NCBI GenBank assembly: GCA_963377175.1 | Contig: CAUJNA010003002.1 | Span: 7,501-71,500 of the forward strand | Direction: 5' to 3' | DNA: 64,000 nucleotides | Source: Effrenium voratum | Lineage: Eukaryota > Sar > Dinophyceae > Suessiales > Symbiodiniaceae | Shown here: positions 22,315 to 36,017 of the stretch, piece by piece | Layout: each line of letters opens with the position of its first letter | How positions within the stretch are numbered: position 1 is the first letter of the stretch | The notes under the pieces: model-generated | Seen by the model: only the letters and a program-made list of their open reading frames with translations | What the model was told of the DNA's origin: nothing | Databases searched by the model: none | Position numbers and translations under genes: made by a program

Positions 22315-22600
22315 ATATGTGTTTTATCAGAACAATCGCATGCTTTCACCTGGAACACAAACATGTGCTGACGTGGAACACACTCATGTGGTCACATGCA
22401 AAAAGTGCGTGTTCACTTGGAACGCGCCGATGTGGTCAGCTGGAACACACCAAGAACACACAATCATTTACTTGAAGCACTCGTACGTGCATCCGCAGCA
22501 TGCTGCCTGTGGCTTGATCAAGCGCACGCGCGCGCTCAAACACACGTTTCTGAGCCTCAAACACACATGCGTGCCCGCGGAATACACCGCGAATGACCAG
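22315..22600. repeat. Outlying copies of the GGAACACA minisatellite
   Basis: Diverged units such as CACCTGGAACACAAACATGT recur here, 1.7 kb away from the main array. The array was therefore once longer, or the 20.6-22.3 kb sequence was inserted into it. Confidence 0.75.
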
Positions 22601-22604
22601 GGAG

Positions 22605-25575
22605 CCGTGCCAGGCATCCAGGCTGGGGGACAACAAGAAGGAGACAAAGGGAGACAAATGAACCCGTCCGCCCGGAGAGCCGTGCCAGACATCCAAGCTG
22701 GGAGACAAACGAATCCGTCCACCCAGAGAGCCGTGACAGGCATCCAGGCTGGGAGACAACCGGGGCCAAATAAAGGGAGACAAAGGGAGACAAATGAATC
22801 TGTCAGGCAAATGAAGGGAGAGGAACCCGTCCGCCGGGAGAGCCGGGACAACCCCAGGTGCCAAGAGCACCACTGGGTATCTCGGCGTAGGTTCGTTGAA
22901 CATCATCAAAGAATCGATAGACGATTTAACTCCAGCTGATTCACGTTTGTTTCACCGGGGGGTTAACAGAGCCTTCTCGTAGCTGAAGCCGTGCACCGCA
23001 GCGCACCGCTCTCGTCAGCTCGGGACTCCAAATGCGAGCAAGGACAGAGAGAGGCCGCAACTGATAACGAGGCACTGAACGAACAGACAGGGTGTAGCCA
23101 ACGATAGACAAGGAAGACGACCCACCACGAGCCCAAGCAAAATCGAAGTCCAGATGAAGGGCAGACAGAGGACCCTGTCCCCAACATCCACAAGACAAGG
23201 AATGACCGAAGCCAGGGCCGAAGCCGAAGGCAAACCAGACCCCGCCAAAAGGACAGAACCGCGGGAAGTGAAGGAAACCGCGGAGCGTGAGTGCCACACA
23301 TCCAGGCTGGGAGACAACGGGAGACAAATGAATCCGTCCACCCAGAGGGGCATCCAGGCTGGGAGACAACGGGAGACAAACAAAGGGAGACAAAGGGAGA
23401 CAAATGAATCCGTCCACCCAGAGAGGCATCCAGGCTGGGAGACAACGGGAGACAAATAAAGGGAGACAAAGGGAGACAAATCAATCCGTCCACCCACGAG
23501 ATGGGAGATAAATGAAGGGGAACCAAGGGAGACAAGTGAATCCGTCCGCCTGGAGAGCCGTGACAGACATCCAGGCTGGGAGACAAGGGGAGCCAAATGA
23601 AGGGAGACAAAGGGAGACAAGTGAAACTGTCCACCCAAAGAGCCGTGCCAGGCATCCAGGCTGGGAGACAACGGGAGACAAATGAAGGGAGACAAAGGGA
23701 GACAAGTGAATCTGTCCGCCTGGAGAGCCGTGCCAGACATCCAGGCTGGGAGACAACGGGAGACAAATGAAGGGAAACAAAGCCCAGAGAGCCGTGCCAG
23801 ACAAATGAAGGGAGACAAAGGGAGACAAATGAACCCGTCCACCCAGACATCCAGGCTGGGAGACAAGGGGAGCCAAATGAAGGGAGACAAAGGGAGACAA
23901 ATGAACCCGTCCACCCAGAGAGCCGTGCCAGGCATCCAGGCTGGGAGACAACGGGACCCCAGAGAGCCGTGACAGGCGTCCAGGCTGGGAGACAACCGGG
24001 GCCAAATAAAGGGAGACAAAGGGAGACAAATGAATCCGTCAGGCAAATGGAGGGAGAGGGAGACAAATGAACCCGTCCGCCGGGAGAGCCGGGACAACCC
24101 CAGGTGCCAAGAGCACCGCTGGGTATCTCAGCGTAAGGTTCGTTGAACATCCTCGAAGAATCGATAGAGGATTTAACTCCAGCGTGATTCACGTTTGTTT
24201 CACCGGGGGGTTAACAGAGCCTTCTCGTAGCTGAAGCCGCGCACCGCAGCGCACCGCTATCGTCAGCTCGGGACCGCAACTGATAACGAGGCACTGAACG
24301 AACAGACAGGGTGTAGCCAACGATAGACAAGGAAGACGACCCACCACGAGCCCAAGCGAAATCGAAGTCCAGATGAAGGGCAGACAGAGGAGGACCCTGT
24401 CCCCAACATCCACAAGACAAGGAATGACCGAAGCCAGGGCCAAAGCCGAAGGCAAACCAGACCCCGCCAAAAGGACAGAACCGCGGGAAGTGAAGGAAAC
24501 CGCGGAGCGTGAGTGCCACACATCCAGGCTGGGAGACAACGGGAGACAAATGAATCCGTCCGTCCACCCACAGAGATGGGAGACAAATGAAGGGGAACCA
24601 AGGGAGACAAGTGAATCCGTCCGCCTGGAGAGCCGTGACAGACATCCAGGCTGGGAGACAACAGGAGCCAAATGAAGGGAGACAAAGGGAGAAAAGTGAA
24701 TCTGTCCACCAAAAAAACAGTGCCAGGCATCCAGGCTGGGAGACAACGGGAGACAAATGAAGGGAAACAAAGGGGTGCCAATCCTGGGAGACAAAGGTAG
24801 ACAAATGAACCCGTCCACCCAGAGAGCCGCGCCAGGCATCCAGGCTGGGAGACAATGGGAGACAAATGAAGGGAGACAAAGGGAGACAAATGAACCCGTC
24901 CACCCAGAGAGCCGTGCCAGGCATCCAGGCTGGGAGACAACGGGAGAAATCAAGGGAGACAAAGGGAGACAAATGAACCCGTCCACCCAGAGAGCCGTGC
25001 CAGGCATCCAGGCTGGGAGAGAACGGGAGACAAATGAAGGGGACAAAGGGAGACACATGAACCCGTCCACCCAGAGAGCCGTGCCAGATCCAGGCTGGGA
25101 GACAACGGGCGACAAATGAAGGGAGACAAAGGGAGACAAGTGAATCTGTCCACCCAGGCATCCAGGCTGGGAGACAACGGGAGACAAATGAAGGGAGACA
25201 AAGGGAGACAAATGAACCCGAGCCGCGCCAGGCATCCAGGCTGGGAGACAAATGAAGGGAGACAAAGGGAGACAAATGAACCCGTCCACCCAGAGAGCCG
25301 TGCCAGGCATCCAGGCTGGGAGACAACGGGAGACAAATGACAAAGGGAGACAAATGAACCCGTCCACCCAGACTGGATCATCCAGGCTGGGAGACAACGG
25401 GAGACAAATGAAGGGAGACAAAGGGAGACAAGTGAACCCAGGGAGACAAACGAACGCGTCCACCCAGAGAGCCGTGCCAGGCATCCAGGCGGGGAGACAA
25501 CGGGAGACAAATGAAGGGAGACACAGGGAGACAAATGAACCCGTCCACCCAGAGAGCTGTGCCAGGCATCCAGGC
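22605..25575. repeat. G/A-rich satellite, roughly 90-bp unit, with a 1.25-kb higher-order duplication
   Basis: The basic unit contains GGGAGACAAATGAAGGGAGA, CCGTCCACCCAGAGAGCCGT and GGCATCCAGGCTGGGAGACA. A distinct non-satellite segment beginning near 22857 (GGTGCCAAGAGCACC, then TTCACGTTTGTTTCACCGGG) returns near 24103, giving a duplication period of about 1.25 kb with small indels. The 300-430-residue open frames on the minus strand are repeat translations (LSPSLDAWHGSLGG and variants). Confidence 0.93.
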
Positions 25576-27129
25576 TAGGGCTTGGCAACAGGCGAGCCAC
25601 CTTAAATGAATTTAGAACCCCTCACAGTAAACTGTTTGGGGAAAAAAGAGATCCACTCAAAGCCATCTCCCGGGCCTGGCATGCTTGCCTCTGCTGCAGC
25701 CAGTGCACACCTTGATAGCTCAGTGGCTCAGTGGCTCAGTGGGTTGCCGAGTTGCTCCGCTGCCTGGTTTAACTGGAAAAGCGAGGGACATCCTTCACCC
25801 CTATTCCTACTCGGAATTCTTGGTCATCTTTTGGGGTCGAAGAAACTCTGAAGTCTAGGTCCTCGCCCGAAACCCAAAAAAAAATCCTGGATGTTGAGGA
25901 ATCCCAGGGAAAACGCGAATCGGCCAGAAGCTAGACACCAAAGGCATGCCGATCCGATGCCTTCTTGGGGGGTTCGAGGGCAGCAAGAACAAAACAAAAT
26001 ACCGAACCACACGGTTCCCCTTCAGCCCGTGGTCCATTTCTTTTTGCTGCCCGGAAAATAGGTCTGCCTAGATAGCCAAGTTGCCGTTTTTTTCAGTCAC
26101 TGTTGCTGGCTTTTGGGGTAAAGTGGATGGAAAAAGGCAGAAACTGGCGATCCAGGTGGGCCCCGCTCCTATTTTCGCTATGAGTTGATCGTCGTTTTGC
26201 GGATGCCGCTTTCACCCAAAAGCTTGGCCTCCCGAATCACTCCCCCAAGCCCATAGTGCCACACAGGGAGAGACAATCTAAGCACTTAGCACCAACCCCA
26301 GATATGCGGGTCAAATGCTAGTCCTTGTTTCCATTTTCCTGGGTTCATGTTGGCAACCACACCCATGTGTTCAAAAAGCTTGAGATGTGGTCGTGAAGGG
26401 GTTGGATGGAAAAGTTGCAGCGAAGACAGCATTTCTATGGGGCTCGGAAAAGGGTTTCCCTGCCCACAACTTCAATTAAGGTTCCGATCCACTTTTTTTT
26501 TATGTCAAGTACCTAAGGCTCTCACAGGCAGGGCCGAGCACTTCCCGCCGAGCTAGCTGAAGGCCCTCCTCTGCCCTACCCTAGACTATTGCAGGCTCCC
26601 TACATGTGCGCTTTTTTGTATGTGTTCATACAACCTATGCTTATGCATGTATGATGGGCATCACAGTCTTTTGGCCCAACAACTCCCCATGTCCCGAATC
26701 CATTTCGGTCCCTGGCATGGACATTGCATTCGTCTTCTTCCGGAACGACAAACTGGCCCCATTTGCCTGTACCAATTGTCTAAATTCCCTGTTACGTGGC
26801 ACACTAGGTTCAAAAAAGAGATGGAAACTGTCCCCCGGTTTCCCGTCACACTAATGACCCCAGTGAAAATCAGGCTGCCCCCCGAGCTTCCTGCTTTTGG
26901 CAGAAAGGGGTGTCTTTTCTGGTGGCCCCAGAAAATTATCCCTGGACCCAGCTGCCCCTTTCTGGAACCGGATGGCGGCGAACCGCCAAGTTTTGGCTAT
27001 GGGTGTTCCTTCTGGCTTCCCTTCAAAGCCACAAAAACAAAAGAGGTACCAACTCCAAAGACAGAACCCAAAGACCCCGCCGCCCCCTCGTTTTCGCCCC
27101 AAATTCTTTCGGCACTACCCCTGCGACTC
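25576..27129. other. No gene recognised
   Basis: Host-type sequence downstream of gene C. A plus-strand open frame crosses 26620-27981 but is judged accidental (see rejected list). Confidence 0.4.
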
Positions 27130-27254
27130 CGCAACCGAGGCCCCGAGCGGTGGCACGCCGCGCCGCACACCTTCAGCCCGCAAGCGCCGCAGGCGAACTC
27201 GGGGAAGGAGTCGCCGCAGGCGCAAGGGTTCCCCGCCAGGCCCAAGACCTCCAC
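27130..27254 (-). CDS. Cys-rich (zinc-binding-like) exon of unidentified gene C
   Basis: After a GCGGCAG acceptor the minus frame reads VEVLGLAGNPCACGDSFPEF, then ACGACGLKVCGAACHRSG. Cysteines fall as CxC-x8-CxxC-x4-C-x3-CH, a plausible zinc-binding arrangement, though the named finger class is not clear. The 3' end is uncertain (GC or GT donor near 27130-27135). It lies downstream of gene B's stop on the same strand, consistent with the next gene of the tandem array. Confidence 0.45.
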
Positions 27255-27294
27255 CTGCCGCTTGAGACTTGCCGCCAAACCGACTCGACAGCGG

Positions 27295-27545
27295 GAGCGT
27301 CCGACGCCCGAGACCTTCCGCGTTCGAAGCTTGAGTCAAAGCGAGTCAAAGCGGAAACACCGAAAGCTCTCGCGGTGTTCGAAGCGTTCGGCGAATCGAG
27401 TCGATGCGGAGAAACGCATGAGAAACAAATGGCAAGCCAAGAATGGCGCAAGGGAAACAGGCCGCGAAAGAAAGCGAGCGACCGAAAGCTTCAGCGCCCG
27501 AGACCTTCTGCGTTCGAAGCTTGAGCGAAGCGAGCCGAGGCGGAA
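27295..27545. repeat. Internal duplication around CGCCCGAGACCTTCyGCGTT
   Basis: CGCCCGAGACCTTCCGCGTT followed by CGAAGCTTGAG occurs at about 27306 and again, with one change, at about 27497. The roughly 190-bp spacing includes related GCGAATCGAGT/AGCGAG motifs. Non-coding or intronic. Confidence 0.6.
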
Positions 27546-28832
27546 GAAGGTCCATATGGCAAAAAAAGAAGAAAGGGACACCGAAAATGGCATTGAAAAA
27601 ATACAAGCGATGGGTTTCAACCATGGTTTCAAAGTGGTGCGAACGGATTTTTTCCATCGGAAAAAGACAGATTCCACAGAATTATCATTCCGACTTCTTT
27701 GCACACCCATTCTAGCCCGATCGGGTCCAAGCAAGCCTGAACAAAAAAAACACATTTCCGGTTTGGAAAGCGTAAATTTGGCTTGGCCCAAGTTCCTCTT
27801 GATGTTTATCCGGAGGACCTTTGAACCCCAAAGAAACGAGCGACCTGGGCGTCCATGTCATGTGAGCCATGTCAAAGATGCGGAGCTGAAAACTGTGTCG
27901 AGGGCCAGGGGGTCTTCAAGCGTCACAACCGACATGCCTTCAAAGAAACACGGTGCGAAAAAAGCTGCGATGTGGGCATGAGCTCGCAATCCAAGCCTGA
28001 AGTAAGCTTGTAAGAGGCACATGCGCGCTTCATCTGCCAGAGGTCTGCCAAGCATCAGGAATCAGGAAGGCCATGTGTCCAAGTGGGGTGACCCCCAAAA
28101 ACATCCACGGCTTCCCTTTGCCCCTTCCAATCCCAAAAAATAGCCTGGCGTCTCAGGCCTCAGAACATCGCAAGGCAAAGTCTGGACAAAAGCCTACCCT
28201 CCACCACATCTCTTGCCAACACTGACACATGGCCAGCAGACTTGTTTCTTTTGCCCTAAGAATTGCATCCGGCTTCCGCGAAAAACTCCAGAGCGAGCCC
28301 CACACCTTCCCCTGCCAGGTCCTTTTTGCAACCATCGCGCGGTGTTCACGCAACGTGCTACTGTGGATGGACGAACCAACTTGATCCAACCGCTGCAACA
28401 TTGCTTAAAATCGGCGTCTGTCTTCTTCTTGAGGGTGCCGAAACCCGAAAGGGTTGTTCTTTTCACCAACAGAAATAAGAAATATTGCCTAAATCGGGGT
28501 CTGTCTTCTTGTTCGGTTTTGCCACCGAAACCCGAAAGGGCTGTTCTTTTCAGGAACAGTTGGCCATGGGTCAAAATCCCGTAATAGGTGCTAAAATGGG
28601 TGGTGAATTCACCTACCCCAAAATGGTATCCCAAAATGGTGTTGACAACCACAGCCAGTTAAGAAAACGGCATCCTTACATTTGGTTAAGGCCCAGAAAA
28701 AATCGAAAATATGTCCAGTAGTGATGAATTCCTTTTGAAGCCAACAGGCGAAAATAAGTAAAAAGTAAACTAAACAATCCTTTCAGCAAATGGAGGCCTC
28801 CCATTTCGATAAGAAAAAAAACACGTCGTCCA

Positions 28833-28976
28833 TCACCCCAGCGCCAGGAGTGCTACAAGCCCCGCGCCGACGCTCAGAGCGGCTTGCGCCCGGGGGCCGT
28901 CGGAGCGGCGGTAGGGCGGCGGCAGCGGAAGCCGCACCACGAAGATCTCGGAGCCGGTGGTGCCGGCAGACACCGC
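28833..28976 (-). CDS. Gene B terminal exon with hydrophobic C-terminal tail
   Basis: Forty-eight codons after TGGCCAG, ending TGA at 28833-28835. It starts AVSAGTTGSEIFVVRLP, the last propeller strand. A linker PLPPPYRRSDGPRAQ follows, then AALSVGAGLVALLALG, a hydrophobic run ending at the stop. The small residues SDG followed by a short spacer and hydrophobic end would suit a GPI-attachment signal. A tail anchor is the alternative. Confidence 0.75.
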   Translation of the reverse strand, partial: AVSAGTTGSEIFVVRLPLPPPYRRSDGPRAQAALSVGAGLVALLALG

Positions 28977-31900
28977 CTGGCCAGGAGGCCGGGAGAGGGG
29001 CGGTTCTTCATTTTTTGCTCAACAGAAAGAGACGGTTTTCGAGCAGCTGGTCAAACTAGGGTGACGGCGATGGCAGTTTTCCTTTTCTCTACTCTTGGTA
29101 TGGTAGCTAAAAACTGACTGTTGTTGGCAGACCCCCAGTAAAAATGAACAGAACCAATGCCAAGAACTGTGAAGTTTTGCTCACACCACAGAAAGAGACG
29201 TAGTCGAGCAGTTGACAAGAGAGAATATTTTGAGGAGTCTTGCGTATGTGTCGAACTAGGGTGACGGCGATGGTGGTTTTCCTCTTGACCCTTTTCAAAG
29301 AAACGCGCACTCTCATGGCTCAGGAGAAGAAATCCCGGACGCCAAAGGTGCAGGAGCTGTCCCATTGAATTTGGGGAAACCGTCTCTCACGAGTAGATTG
29401 GAACCAGTCGGGAGAACGGGCTGGGTTTTCTGGGTTTGGCTGCGGGTTAGGGGCCGGAAATGGAAATCCAAGAGGTGCCTTGGCGACGGGTTTGTAGAGA
29501 GCTTGGAAGGGAAAAGAAAATGAGAGCGACCACGAGGTGTTCTGGGCTCACTTTAAGATACACAGCCCACTCCGCAAGAGCATGGAGGAGGAGTGGAGTG
29601 CGTTAGACGTAAAGCACAAAGGCAAGGTGGCGCCAAGACCCGGTGGGGCTGATGCGGCGCGGAAGGGGCGAAGCTGCTCCGGGTATGGCCAAACTAGTGC
29701 CCCCGAATCTGCACAGGTTCAAAAGAAGCCAACCCACCTAAAGTTCAACTTTTAGCAAACCAACGAATCACTATGCTGTGTGTGTGTGTACGTGTGTCTG
29801 GGCAGAACAAACCCACCTAAACTTTTAGCAAACCAACGAACCACTATGCTGTGTGTGTGTGTGTCTGGGTCAAAACATGTGAAATTATTCTTCTGGGATC
29901 CCTTTTTCAACAAAAAATGGGACAATAATTGCAAAGGTTCAGGGAAACATGACCGTCCGTGTTCAAAAACTAGCGGTTGATCTCTCCCTTTTTCTATACA
30001 AAACATCATAAATACCTTTATAAAGTGAGATGTTCGCTAAATATTTTTCGCATCGCATTTTTTGGACCGCATGAGAAACGGCGCTTCTTATGACTGAAAC
30101 AAATATATTCGGAGGCATGGCTAAACTCTGAGGGTACCCTTTTGAGGGATGGTGTGAAGGGACACCAAAGGGAAATCGGAATCCAGCTTGTCTTGGGGTC
30201 CTGTTGGAAAACTCTATGTTGACTACTAATATATGCATATATATATATATGTATATATATATACATGTAAAGGGGGGTGGCCCTGGGTTTTGTGGGGGAT
30301 TCAGATCACTTTTGGAGGAGCCAAAAAAACACCCCCACATATTTGTTTGGCCTGGACTCCGGGGTCGAATGCTCCACGCCCGCCGTCGGAAGAGGAGAAC
30401 ACGCAAAACCCGGTGGCACGGAGCCTGGCCGTTGCTGTCCAACGCCAAGGCGAAGGCATAGTCTTGCACGGAGGAGCCTGGCAAGTTGTGAGAGTTGTAA
30501 GAGTTGGTCAGGGTCGCGTGAGCCAATGCTTGCAGATTTGGAGAGTGAATCTTCATGGATGCTGGCAAAAAAGGCTCCCGAAACCACCGTCCTATCCTTT
30601 AAAGACCCCGCGGCCTCGTCTTTTTTTTTTCCTGTTGAAGGGACCTCGCGAAATGGGGTCCAACTTTTGGAGGGACCCCTTCAACCAAAAAAGTGGGGGG
30701 GGATGATCAATACTCCATTTCGGGCCCCAAAATCACCCAGAGTAACTGTGTTTTTTTCCCGATTTGGCGGTGGAATTCTGTGAAGGACCTTTTGATCAGC
30801 CCCCCAGGTAATTACCAAAAAGCGCGACAAAGCCCGGTTTCTCCGTTTGGGCTGGGCTGATTCCTCGGCTCGGCTCGGCTTGGCGGCTTGGCTCCGGAGA
30901 CCCCTCGCCACGAGATTTTTTGCCACTTGCGATCGGCGCGATCGGTGGGGAAGGAATGACCCCGAATCCGGCGAAAAGCGTCGTGTTGGGAAGGAGACCC
31001 AGTGGTGGTTAAACCACCGCTTGGAGTGGTTTTGCTCGGGTTCATTCCAATTCTCATTAACCCCTTGCCATAGAGAAGAGGAGAGGTTTCCTTGGCTGCA
31101 GCGACCCCCTCTGCAAGAAGCTCTCAACTGTTTGTGTGTCCAATTCGTTAAATCCACATAGCGTCGACCACACAAATGGTTTAAACAAAAAAATTCGTTA
31201 CCAAATAGCCATAAAGTCTTGCTTGGGGCTCCCCCCTCAAGGTGCTTTTCTTTTGGCTTCTACAAAAAAAGTCACACCCATGTTCTGCCGTTGAGCTGTT
31301 GAGCTGACGGACAAAATCCTCGATGGACTGCACAAAGCTGCAAAACTTTTCGGTGTCAACAGCCGAAATGGGAGGAAACAACGAAAAAGACATAGGGGTC
31401 ACTGGATCAGGTGGTTTCCAGTAAAACTGCCGCTTTTTGGAGATTCCAAAAAGGGAAATGGCTCGGAAACCGCGCGACCTCCTCGCCAAAAACAATGGAT
31501 TTCGCCCCTTCCCCTCGCCTCCTTGCTGAGTCCATTGCCACTCACCCTCCACGTCATACAGCATCACGAGGATGTCGGTGACACCGATCTTTGCGTTGCC
31601 ATCCACAGCCCCCTGTGTGTAACCTCCAGAGCTCAAGCAACGGCACCTCCCTTTGCCGGTGCGTTTTTTCAAAAGACCCTAAAAGCATACTGAAACTCCA
31701 CAGCCCGCGCCAAAAAGTGGCGCGCCAAAACAAAACACTTTCTATTAGCAACCAGCACCCTCCAAGGGTTGTCAATTGGTACCTAAAATGGCTCACGCAA
31801 GGGCACATGAGGTAGAAATGGACCACACTGGAGGGTGCTGGAAGCAACCAACTACTGCCCCCCCCCTCGATCGAAACCACTGCTTGCACAACCGCCTTTT

Positions 31901-34900
31901 GGTTTACATCAGCGCTGTGGGAAATGGAATCCACGAATCTGTGAGACAACCGAATTGGCTTCCCAAAGCCGAACTCCCCATATATATATATATATAAAGG
32001 GGGAGATTCCCCAAAGCATCACAGAAGTGGTTGGATAACCCCCGAGCGATCCCACAACCCTGGGTTTACGTTGTTTTTGGGCCAGAGCGTGGTCCTTTGA
32101 CCCGATTGTTGCCTAACCCTGGCCAACCCACTGCTTGGGTGCCGAGCGCTTCACGAAAAAATACCCAGTGCCAATTCGTTGTCTGCCTTCTCGGAAGTCC
32201 CACCAAAAACGACCAACTCTTTTTCTCGGCTAAAACTCTCCATGAAATAATCATACGCGACCAAATACTCTATATTGCAACCTATTAATCACATTCGCAT
32301 CCAGCTTCCAGGGCTCTCCACCCAATCAGCAGAGTCCCATGAGAAAAGACCGGAGCACCCTGCTGGTAGTTGACAACAAACCACAAAGACTCAACCTATG
32401 TTCATTTGTTCCAACCATCTTTTTTCACCAAAACCCACCCACCCCGTTTTGCTTTCTCATCCTACGTCCATGTGTTCCAACCATCTTTTTCACAGACCAA
32501 CCAACCACAAAGACTCAAGCAACCGCAAATTCGTTCCAACCGTTGTTTTCACCAAATATCAGCCGTTGTGTTGCGTCGGCTCGACTTAAACGGCAAGAGC
32601 CGTCGAGTCGACTTAAAGGGGCGATCGGGTACCTAGTAAGTGGTCAGTAAGTCTGAAATAATCCACTGAACGGATGCGAACGATGGCTTTTGCGGGATAT
32701 CTCACGATGAAAAACCCCGCTCACCAAGAACCTGACCTTCGGGGTCCCGGTCCGGGTTTGGCCCATTCTCCTTTTATTGGGCCGCCCAAATTCCCAACGT
32801 CCCGAACGTCGAAGGGCTCCAGGTCAGAAAGTGGGAGGTAATTACCCACTTCTCTGGTGCTACCATTTCCCTTCTTTCTACTTGAACCCTCTAGGCTTAA
32901 GACATCACTCAGGGACTCAGAAAAACACTCTCCGAATGGGCCAATGTCCCCCAAAGAAAGGGGTGCCTTCCTTCTCCGTTCTAAACCCAGGGATCCGAAT
33001 CTTTCGAGACCTCCGGACACCCAGGGAAACGGAGCCGGTGTTCGAGAACTTCCCTGAAGTCCCTGACGTCGATCGATTCCCGAGTCAATCGGCCGAATCG
33101 AGTGGAGTTTCTACGCCGCACATAGCTGTCGTTTTTGGGAAAATAGCTGGGTTTCCCTGGTAGTTGATTGAACCGCGAAAACCAGGAATCGCCCTCCATT
33201 TTTCCACCAAATCAACCAAAAAGGACACCTATGCATTCCCTCCATTTGCTTAAGTCCCCTGGAAAAAAAAATGAAAATATGTCCAGTAGTGAAATCGATT
33301 CCCGGTAGAGAACCACTTTTGGGTCGCGCCTGCCACCAGCAGGCCCGAGGCATTGAGCTGCAGCGCCCGCGCGGAGTCGTAGCTGGAGGAGCCCCGCTGC
33401 TTCGTCCACTGCCACGCGCCGGAGGCGTCCAGCTTCATCAGAAAGACGTCCGCCTCCCCGCGGTTCGCCTGGGACTTTCCGAGGAAAAAAAAAAAAACGA
33501 ACCCCAACGGGAAAGAAAGACGGGTTTCGGGGGGGGGGAGGAACGGGGAAGGCCTGGACTTCCATAAAGCCCGCGAACCGAACGGGAAAGCCGGGGGGTG
33601 GGTCTTTTTCTCTCTTTTTATCTGGGATTTGTTTCTTCTTCTTTTTGATAAAACCGAACCCCGAACGGGAAAGACGGGGGCGGTTTGGGGGGGGGGGAAA
33701 GGGGGACGGGGGTGCCCCTTGGGATGCGTGGCTTTTTTTGGGGCCTCCTTGAAAACTTGGAGGTGTCCCTTGGGTTTCCCTGAAGATGGGTGGTGTTTGT
33801 TGGGGATTCAGGAATGGGTTGCCTCGAAAATTGGTGGTTTTCCCTTGAGTTTCCCTTGGGTTGCGAAAACTTGGTCTTGGTTTGGAGCTTGGGAACCAGT
33901 TGAAAGGAAGGATCAACCTTGAGGGAGACGAAAAGATGGGCTAGCCAAAGGTTTGGTCGGAGGGCGCGTGTGGCATAGCTGGGCCCTTTGGACAAATCGA
34001 TGGGTGTCCGATCTGAACCTGTGGCTTGCCCATCTACTTCTGACCAAACGGACATCAAGCGGACGCCTATGGCGGTTGGTTCGGCTGGTGTCAAAGAAAA
34101 GCAGGAGCTGTGCCTCGGGTGATTGAATCCAGCTGATTCATGATTCATAGAGCTCCAGTTGACGGACAAAAAATGGGTGGGGGGGGGGGGGGGGAGCGGG
34201 GTTAAAGGAAGTGTCCCTTTCTTGTTGCTTCTAGTTGTTTGAACCCAGTGGAGTAATTGAGATCTGGTTTCTTAAAGGGTGTTGTGCACAGGATGGCTTT
34301 GCGGGAGGGGCCTCGAGGTGTTTTGCTTTTTACTGGCCTCATTATCAAAGTCACCCCTAAGTGGTGGGCGAAAGGGAAACAACCCCATTTTTTGATAACT
34401 CCCAGAAACCGTCAAAACAATGACCCCAGTTTTTGTTGGGCTCGTTTCTCGCGGCCGTATCGTTTCCAGTTGTGTTGAACCTCCCAGTTCCCAATTGCCA
34501 TAGGTGACCAAGGATCTGTTGGATCTTTTCCCGGCACTTATGGCTCCTCTTACGCAAGAGTATAGTGGCAACTCGACTGATCTCACCAAAGAGGTCCGAT
34601 AAAACTCCCCAAGCGACCAAGGACCTTCACCTGGCTCTCGATTTCACTCAGTCACCAACCCCGGTGAGCTGGTCTGGCGAGGATCAATGAAATCGTGCAG
34701 CTTTTCAAGCACTCTTCCGAAAAATCGAAGGACCATCAAGTCCTCCTTCCAGAAAGTTCCACGGTTCGGTTTTTGTTTGAAACGATCAAAACGATCCCCC
34801 ACTTGAGCGAGCTTCTTTCAGGGAAATGACTCGGAATCCGAGGAGCCATGGGTATGAAACCATAACCTTTCTTGGTATCTACCTTGGACACTCGCATCAG

Positions 34901-35983
34901 AAACCCTTGGGTTTCTGAACGGTGGTTTACCCCAAAAGGAAACCATCCAAGAACCCATGGACCAAAACCCAACGCGCCCACACGCGGTGTTTTTGCACGT
35001 ATGACCCAAAAGACACTGAGAAAGCCAGAGCCCTTCCGCTCAATCCGCGTCCGCGACATGGCCCTGGGTCAAAAACCCGTACCCCCAGTCCAGTGAACAT
35101 CCCAATCCCCACTAAAATAGGTTCTAAACTTTGTGGTGCACCTACCCCAAAATGAAAACCAAATCCATTTTGACCCACCATATTACCCAAAACGGTTTTG
35201 ACCCACAGCCATATTACCCAAGAACCGTGAGGAAGCCCAGCCCTTCTGCTCAATCCCCTCATCCGCGACCGTCGCAAAAACCGCCGGGTCCCCGCGCGTT
35301 GCCGTCCAGCGAGCCCTTGGTGTGCCCCGTGAGGAACACCTCGCCGCTGGGGCCGGTGACCATGGCGGAGGCGCGGTCCTGCGAGCGGTTCGAGCGAAGA
35401 AAAAGCCGCGAGGGGAACGCAAGCAGCTTCGGAAGGGAGTTCCCTCTTGGTAGTTGGCCAAACTTAATCAAGTCTTAAAAGCTAAGAGGGCTACCACCCC
35501 CGAAATCAAAGATCAAGCCTTGGTTGCTGCAACGACCCCCTGCAAAGTGTTTCACTTTTTTGGGGGGGGTTTAGTGGAAAACCCCAAAAAAGATTTCCCA
35601 AAATCAGCGTCCCTCTTAGGTGGTTGCACAGATTCTCAACCATGCTTCGGTGGTTTGGAGATTAGGGGGCTCGTTTCCCCTTCACCCGCCACTTCCCTCT
35701 ACTCTTCCCTTGGTTGCTGCAACGACCTCCCCTGCAAAAAGTGTTTAACTTTTTGGGGTGGGTTAGTGGAAAACCCCTTGAAAAAGAAACCCAAAAGTTC
35801 AAGTCTAAAGATCCAACCCAATAGCAATCAAGCTCCCTCTTAGGTGGCTTGGAGCCCGGCTTTTTGGTGGCTTATCTGCCAGAGCCAGGGTCTTCAAATC
35901 CCCAACCTCTTCTTGGGGGTCGTTTCAAGGGAGAACCAAACCACACTGCGCAAACCTGAGATCCAGCTCGACCACAGGTGACC

Positions 35984-36017
<34 letters not shown>

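Noticed and set aside
22963..25484. Minus-strand open frames of 409 and 431 codons
   Set aside because: Translations of the satellite unit in several frames at once; no unique coding sequence.
26620..27981. Plus-strand open frame of 453 codons
   Set aside because: It runs antisense through the Cys-rich exon and into element sequence, changes composition several times and contains translated inverted-repeat element (MGFNHGFKVV). GC-rich host DNA yields such frames by chance.
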